Assembly: GCF_018252635.1 (NCBI RefSeq)
Contig: NZ_JAGTXM010000004.1
Span: 310,001 to 374,000, forward strand
DNA: 64,000 nt
DNA from: Citrobacter amalonaticus
GTDB taxonomy: Bacteria > Pseudomonadota > Gammaproteobacteria > Enterobacterales > Enterobacteriaceae
Direction: 5' to 3'
Position 1 is the stretch's first letter, and the number at the start of each line of letters is the position of its first letter. The notes beneath the pieces were generated by a model. The model made no database searches. It was not told where the DNA came from and was given only the letters and a program-made list of their open reading frames with translations. The translations under genes and the position numbers were made by a program. Below are positions 59,471 to 64,000 of this stretch, piece by piece.

Positions 59471-59656
59471 TCAGGAGTTATCAGACTTACGTCCGCCACT
59501 ATGGCTGTTCTGACCGCCTTTTTTTCCTGCTTCAGATGCACGCTGCGGATCGTTTTTGAAGTTCCCGCCGCTGTGCTGACCGCCTTTTTTACCCGCTTCA
59601 GATGCTTTATCACGGTCTTCTGCGAAATTACCGGAACCACCACGATGCTCTGCCAT
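59471..59656 (-). CDS. yciG: Con-10-like general stress protein YciG
   Basis: 61 residues with KGG repeats (GGSGNFAEDRDKASEAGKKGG, GGNFKNDPQRASEAGKKGG), the con-10 family pattern. It matches E. coli YciG. The protein is very hydrophilic and likely disordered until bound. It is RpoS-dependent in E. coli and Salmonella. The start follows GAGGTGAG, and a TACACTT core that fits sigma-S -10 elements lies about 40 bases upstream. It is the first gene of the shortened yciGF pair. Confidence 0.9.
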   Translation of the reverse strand: MAEHRGGSGNFAEDRDKASEAGKKGGQHSGGNFKNDPQRASEAGKKGGQNSHSGGRKSDNS

Positions 59657-59696
59657 ATCTCACCTCTTGTATATCGGTTAGGTCAGTCAGATACAA

Positions 59697-59703
59697 AAGT
59701 GTA
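59697..59703 (-). promoter_or_regulatory. Candidate sigma-S -10 element of yciG
   Basis: TACACTT on the minus strand equals the core of the KCTAYACTTAA sigma-S -10 consensus, about 40 bases ahead of the yciG ATG. The flanking bases do not match the full consensus. Confidence 0.45.
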
Positions 59704-59990
59704 ATTTGTATCCGTCGTTGTGCAGGGCTTAAAGTTAGCGCGTATTCGCGAGGAGTCAAATTTCCACAAAAAATCAGAAAAAATTGACTGGTTACATTTC
59801 AATATATTATCGAAAAGACCCGCCTCGCTTATTTTATGGGGGTTTTGTAAATGTTGGCATGTAACTATCTGAGCGCATGGCGATTAAAAAAATAGTCTTC
59901 AGAATAAAACGGTATTTATTAAGAGGCGGCGTTTGAATGACCGAAAATTAATCACTCAGACGGCTTTAAAAACCTTCTCGCCAATTTTGT

Positions 59991-60001
59991 TCTACGCTTA
60001 A
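59991..60001 (+). promoter_or_regulatory. Candidate sigma-S -10 element before the SDR pseudogene
   Basis: TCTACGCTTAA matches the sigma-S consensus KCTAYACTTAA at 10 of 11 positions. The ATG of the broken SDR gene is 34 bases downstream. Confidence 0.6.
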
Positions 60002-60034
60002 GGGGGCTTAGGGGAAATAACGAGAGATAAACGC

Positions 60035-60379
60035 ATGGCTGAGCAGAATAATCAAAAGCTGATCACCAATAAAACGCATGCTGCGCATTTTTCGGCTCCG
60101 CCATTACCGTACTGAAAACAACCTTTGCCAGGACTTGCCGGTAAAATGCAGCCCCGTCCCGATCACGGCGAAGAGAGCTAACAAGGGAGCGGCAGGCTTA
60201 ACGGCAAGAAAGTCTTAATCACCAGAGGCGATTCCGGAGGATATCCGCGATGAAACCTTCTGCCAGACGCTGGTCAACCGGCGGAGATCGCGCCGCTGTA
60301 TGTCACGCTGGCTGCTCCAGAGAATAGCTACACGTCCGGTCAGGTTTGCTGTTCAGACGGTGGCACCGGAACCTTTTAA
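60035..60379 (+). pseudogene. SDR-family oxidoreductase pseudogene (YghA/YhxD-like)
   Basis: Read from ATG 60035 in one frame, the start (MAEQNNQKLITNK, then KQPLPGLAGKMQPRPDHGEES and GSGRLNGKKVLITRGDSG) is the N-terminus of a YghA-type dehydrogenase, broken by an in-frame TGA after LPY, a TAA after GEES and a TGA further on. Sequence then jumps to the family C-terminus (AGQPAEIAPLYVTLA, then SYTSGQVCCSDGGTGTF and TAA). Roughly 200 residues with the catalytic Ser-Tyr-Lys are missing. It is a non-functional deletion remnant. Confidence 0.8.
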
Positions 60380-60418
60380 CGCGCTGTTTGCCAGCCAATG
60401 ACCACAGGAGAAATGTGA

Positions 60419-61612
60419 ATGAAAGCACTCACTTATCATGGCCCGCATCACGTTAGCGTAGATTCTGTGCCCGATCCGGGTCTTGATGCGCCGGACGATA
60501 TAATTCTTCGCGTGACAGCCACCGCCATTTGCGGATCGGATTTGCATCTTTATCGCGGCAAAATCCCTGGCACGCATCATGGCGATATATTTGGTCATGA
60601 GTTTATGGGCGAAGTGGTGGAGACCGGTCCGGAGGTGACGGCAGTCAGTAAAGGCGATCGCGTGGTGATACCCTTTGTTATTGCCTGCGGTGAATGCTTT
60701 TTCTGTCATCTGCATCAATATGCTGCCTGTGAAAATACCAACAGCGGCAAAGGTGCTGCACTGAATCGTAAGAACATTACGCCTCCCGCCGCGCTGTTTG
60801 GCTACAGCGATCTCTATGGTGGGATCCCTGGCGGGCAGGCAGAGTTTGTCCGCGTCCCGAAGGCGAATGCCGGCCCCTTCAAAGTGCCGGATACATTGCC
60901 GGATGAAAAGGTGCTTTTTCTGTCAGATATTTTGCCAACCGCGTGGCAAGCGGTGAAGAATGCCGACATCAGGCAGGGTTCAAGCGTGGCAATCTTTGGC
61001 GCAGGTCCGGTGGGATTACTCTGTGCAGCCTGTGCCAGGCTGAACGGCGCGGAGCATATTTTTATCATTGACCATAACGATTACCGGCTCGAGTTTGCGC
61101 ATCAGCGTTACGGCGCAATCCCGATTAATTTTGATAAAAACGACGATCCGGCCGAGTGGATCATTGATAACACACCCGGACGTCGCGGTGTGGATGCGGT
61201 GATTGATGCTGTCGGTTTTGAGGCGAAGGGCAGCCTGACCGAAACCGTACTTAGCACGTTGAAAATTGAAGGCAGTAGCGGTAAAGCGCTCCGGCAATGT
61301 ATCGCCGCTGTGCGCCGTGGTGGGGTTGTCAGTGTCCCAGGCGTTTATGCCGGTTTTATTCATGGATTCATGTTTGGTGATGCCTTTGACAAAGGACTGA
61401 CCTTCAAAATGGGTCAGACCCACGTGCATGCTTATCTGCCGGATCTGCTTAGTCTCATTGAACAGGGGCTACTGACACCGGAAGAAATTGTGACTCACCA
61501 TATGCCACTCGAAGAGGCCGCACGGGGTTACGAGATATTTGAAAAGCGTGAAGAGGCGTGTCGAAAAGTGATTCTGGTGCCTGGTATGACGCAAGAAAAG
61601 GCGACCCTCTGA
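60419..61612 (+). CDS. Zinc-dependent alcohol dehydrogenase
   Basis: 397 residues. Medium-chain dehydrogenase: catalytic zinc motif [14 protein letters not shown] and GHEFMGEV, structural zinc [15 protein letters not shown], and NAD-binding [19 protein letters not shown]. The long insert after the structural zinc ([21 protein letters not shown]) is typical of the formaldehyde dehydrogenase/dismutase-like group. The substrate is not known. ATG 60419 follows AGGAGAAA. It is directly downstream of the broken SDR gene and may have shared its promoter; a new promoter cannot be pinned down. Confidence 0.9.
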   Translation: MKALTYHGPHHVSVDSVPDPGLDAPDDIILRVTATAICGSDLHLYRGKIPGTHHGDIFGHEFMGEVVETGPEVTAVSKGDRVVIPFVIACGECFFCHLHQYAACENTNSGKGAALNRKNITPPAALFGYSDLYGGIPGGQAEFVRVPKANAGPFKVPDTLPDEKVLFLSDILPTAWQAVKNADIRQGSSVAIFGAGPVGLLCAACARLNGAEHIFIIDHNDYRLEFAHQRYGAIPINFDKNDDPAEWIIDNTPGRRGVDAVIDAVGFEAKGSLTETVLSTLKIEGSSGKALRQCIAAVRRGGVVSVPGVYAGFIHGFMFGDAFDKGLTFKMGQTHVHAYLPDLLSLIEQGLLTPEEIVTHHMPLEEAARGYEIFEKREEACRKVILVPGMTQEKATL

Positions 61613-61650
61613 GGCGCGGATTTATCAGCAACATCGGTTATGGCACAACG

Positions 61651-61675
61651 AAAAGCCCGCAGCGATGTGCGGGCT
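61651..61675 (-). terminator. Terminator of uspF
   Basis: On the minus strand, a perfect 8-bp stem (AGCCCGCA with TGCGGGCT) and 6-base loop are followed by TTTT just after the uspF stop. It may also stop transcription from the plus-strand dehydrogenase. Confidence 0.85.
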
Positions 61676-61682
61676 GAAAATG

Positions 61683-62156
<474 letters not shown>

Positions 62157-62198
62157 TTATCGCAGGTTCAGTACAATGACAAAGATCACAATTCAACA

Positions 62199-62411
62199 TT
62201 ATTTGCTTTTGATTTCCGGGTATTTACCCTTAATTACCCCGTCATAAAACCGGCCTTTTGAGACCACTGAAAGAAAATTTCGGTATATATGTGCAGGTAC
62301 GCCGCGATATTGCAGAACCCCCGTCTGGTAGAAACGGATTTCCAGTGTAGAGGATTTCTCGTCATAGCCGACGGATGCAATTCGTGATGATTTTACAGGC
62401 TGATGGTTCAT
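62199..62411 (-). CDS. KTSC-domain protein
   Basis: 70 residues covering one KTSC domain: VKSSRIASVGYDEKSSTLEIRFYQTGVLQYRGVPAHIYRNF, with the family's KxxS and SVGYD elements. Small proteins of this type are widespread with no established function; some are fused to RNA-related domains. The start has AGGA-like sequence (GAGGATGCCGCC) upstream. It stands alone between uspF and ompN. Confidence 0.82.
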   Translation of the reverse strand: MNHQPVKSSRIASVGYDEKSSTLEIRFYQTGVLQYRGVPAHIYRNFLSVVSKGRFYDGVIKGKYPEIKSK

Positions 62412-62526
62412 GGCGGCATCCTCGACAACAGGTAATATGATGAATATATCATCTCACCCACGAGGAGTTTAGTCTTCCTGATATCGCATTTTGTTATAGG
62501 CAAAATGAATGGGTTATGACGGCGAG

Positions 62527-62559
62527 GAAAATGACAGAAGCCCGCCGTTGCCAGCGGGC
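62527..62559 (-). terminator. Terminator of ompN
   Basis: On the minus strand a perfect 7-bp stem (AGCCCGC with GCGGGCT) with an 8-base loop follows the ompN stop. The T tract is interrupted (TTCTGTCATTTT). Confidence 0.65.
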
Positions 62560-62567
62560 TGAGAGAC

Positions 62568-63692
62568 TTAGAACTGATAGACCATACCGAGTGCGACGAC
62601 GTCATCGGTATTAATATTGTTACGAGAATAGAAGCTGTCGTCGTTGTCCAGCAGGTTGATTTTATAATCAACGTAGGTGGACATATTTTTGTTGAAGTAG
62701 TAGGTCGCGCCAATATCCGCGTATTTCACCAGATCTTTGCTGTCGTCATTGCCCTGACCGGTCAGATCTTTACCTTTTGACATCAGGAAGGACACCGCCG
62801 GACGCAGACCGAAGTCAAACTGGTATTGCGCCGTCACTTCAAAGTTTTGGGTTTTGTTAGCAACACCGTCATCACCGTACGGGGTCATGTTACGGGTTTC
62901 AGAGTACATGGTCGCCAGATAAATGCTGTTGGCGTCATATTTCAGACCCGCCGTCCAGGCATCCGCTTTATCGCCACCCGCAACGCGGCCGCCAGCATTG
63001 ACTTGTTCGTTAGTACGATCGGAGGTAGTGTAGGCAGCACCGAAACTCACCCCCATCCCGAAGTCATAGGTCGAAGAGAGACCAAAACCGTCGCCATTAG
63101 AGTTCTGGACGGTACGGCCGCCGCCGTTGCCGGTGCCTTCCTGTTCATTGGTGATTTGATCTTCGTTGGCACCCTGATACTGCAGCGCGACGTTCAGACC
63201 GTTAACAAGACCGAAGAAGTCCGTGTTACGGTAAGTGGCAACACCGTTGGTGCGACCTACCATAAAGTTATCGGAATAGGTGTAGGAGTCGCCGCCGAAT
63301 TCAGGCAGCATATCGGTCCAGCCTTCCACGTCATACATGACGCCGTAGTTACGACCGTAGTCGAATGAACCGTATTCACCCAATTTCAGACCAGCAAAAG
63401 CAAGACGCGTGAAGCTGTTGCCATGGTCGCTTTCGGTGGTGTTGGCATTAACCTGATATTCCCACTGTCCGTAACCGGTCAGTTGATCATTAATCTGCGT
63501 TTCACCTTTAAAACCCATACGAACATAAGTTTGATCGCCATCACTGTTGGCATTATCAGAGAAATAATGCAGGCCATCAACTTTGCCATAAAGATCTAAT
63601 TTGTTGCCGTCTTTATTATAAACTTCAGCAGCGTGTACTGCGCCTGCTGTTAACAGGGCAGGGATGACAAGGGCCAGTACTTTTCTTTTCAT
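62568..63692 (-). CDS. ompN: Outer membrane porin OmpN
   Basis: 374 residues. Signal peptide [21 protein letters not shown], mature start [16 protein letters not shown]. It is a general trimeric porin with the constriction loop [14 protein letters not shown], strand-end YQF, and sequence closest in memory to E. coli OmpN (377), which occupies the same locus. OmpC, OmpS2 and OmpD-like porins are alternatives by sequence, but the adjacent micC fixes the locus as ompN. Confidence 0.92.
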   Translation of the reverse strand: MKRKVLALVIPALLTAGAVHAAEVYNKDGNKLDLYGKVDGLHYFSDNANSDGDQTYVRMGFKGETQINDQLTGYGQWEYQVNANTTESDHGNSFTRLAFAGLKLGEYGSFDYGRNYGVMYDVEGWTDMLPEFGGDSYTYSDNFMVGRTNGVATYRNTDFFGLVNGLNVALQYQGANEDQITNEQEGTGNGGGRTVQNSNGDGFGLSSTYDFGMGVSFGAAYTTSDRTNEQVNAGGRVAGGDKADAWTAGLKYDANSIYLATMYSETRNMTPYGDDGVANKTQNFEVTAQYQFDFGLRPAVSFLMSKGKDLTGQGNDDSKDLVKYADIGATYYFNKNMSTYVDYKINLLDNDDSFYSRNNINTDDVVALGMVYQF

Positions 63693-63913
63693 GGAATAAT
63701 CCTTTCATTTTTATTTGACTTTGACTCCAGGAGAGGAGTTGAAACATGCTAAAGGAGAAGTTCCGCAAAGAGATAAGTCTCAATTGTTACGCCCTAAATA
63801 AAACCATTAATAATTAATTCTGTTGAAATGATGATGATTTTCATGAATGTTTTTATGTGAAACATACAAAATTAAAATTATACAAGCTATTTGGAATGCG
63901 ATATTCTTCGCGC

Positions 63914-64000
63914 GTTATATGCCTTTATTGTCAAAGATTGCTTTTTTGTTGGTCCATTGCTAAAACGACTGATTTGCGAACTAACAAAATGACAAGCCCG
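63914..64000 (+). ncRNA. micC: Small RNA MicC, 3' end outside window
   Basis: The sequence starts GTTATATGCCTTTATTGTCA, like the 5' end of E. coli MicC, and the last bases (GACAAGCCCG) are the beginning of its terminator hairpin. It is divergent from ompN, as in E. coli. MicC is an Hfq-dependent RNA that represses ompC (and ompD in Salmonella). The pairing region reads TTGGTCCATTGC, where E. coli has TTGGGCCATTGC as I recall. The terminator is cut off. Confidence 0.9.

Larger units (their letters stand above)
59657..60034. other. Intergenic region with two divergent stress-type promoters
   Basis: This 378-base gap holds the yciG promoter on the minus strand (TACACTT core at 59697-59703) and a sigma-S-like -10 on the plus strand at 59991-60001. 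No gene is visible. The middle is AT-rich with no recognisable element. Confidence 0.6.

Overview
The window is a stretch of enterobacterial chromosome whose genes are nearly collinear with the E. coli K-12 pdeR-rnb to ompN interval. Proteins and regulatory RNAs are close but not identical to E. coli, and a protocatechuate (pca) cluster and other insertions interrupt the backbone. I read it as Citrobacter or a near relative. That assignment is from remembered sequence similarity and synteny, not from a search.

Layout. 1-12 kb, mostly minus strand: pdeR (cut by the window edge), rnb, yciW, fabI, the sapABCDF peptide transporter operon and pspF. 12-13.6 kb: pspABCD behind a sigma-54 promoter with an IHF site; pspE is missing. 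13.7-27.5 kb: the ycjMNOPQRSTUV-ompG glucoside uptake and conversion operon and its LacI-type regulator ycjW, with two identical 16-bp candidate operators, one before ycjM and one inside the end of ycjT. 27.6-36 kb: ycjXF behind a sigma-32-type promoter, tyrR, tpx, then ycjG, mpaA and mppA, which recycle murein peptides. 36-39 kb: an insertion relative to E. coli (DeoR-type regulator, VOC protein, AT-rich LuxR-type regulator) before ynaI and ynaJ. 39.5-43.1 kb: uspE, fnr, ogt, the sRNA mcaS and smrA; the abg genes found here in E. coli are absent. 43.1-49.2 kb: pcaR-pcaIJFBDC, which takes beta-carboxymuconate to succinyl-CoA and acetyl-CoA. 49.2-56.3 kb: dgcM, a remnant of an MHYT gene, a chemoreceptor without a sensor domain, zntB, the sRNA fnrS, a small proline-rich ORF, dbpA and ttcA (no Rac prophage). 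56.7-62.4 kb: a CioAB-type bd oxidase, an eroded stress cluster (yciG, an internally deleted yciF, an SDR pseudogene, a Zn-dependent alcohol dehydrogenase), uspF and a KTSC-domain gene. 62.5-64 kb: the porin ompN and the 5' part of the divergent sRNA micC, cut by the window end.

Functional themes. Envelope stress and transport are prominent (sap, psp, ompG, ompN, ynaI, mppA). So is oxygen and redox control: FNR with its own site, the FNR-dependent sRNA FnrS, a bd-type oxidase and Tpx. Three Hfq-dependent sRNAs (McaS, FnrS, MicC) lie in intergenic regions and are recognisable by sequence. PdeR and DgcM, partners in c-di-GMP control of curli in E. coli, are both present.

The least expected items are the broken stress-gene cluster at 59.2-60.4 kb, the paired YcjW operator candidates, the four-copy 15-bp repeat before pcaI, and the sensor-less chemoreceptor near the pca operon. 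I found no CRISPR array, rRNA, tRNA, insertion sequence or intact prophage.
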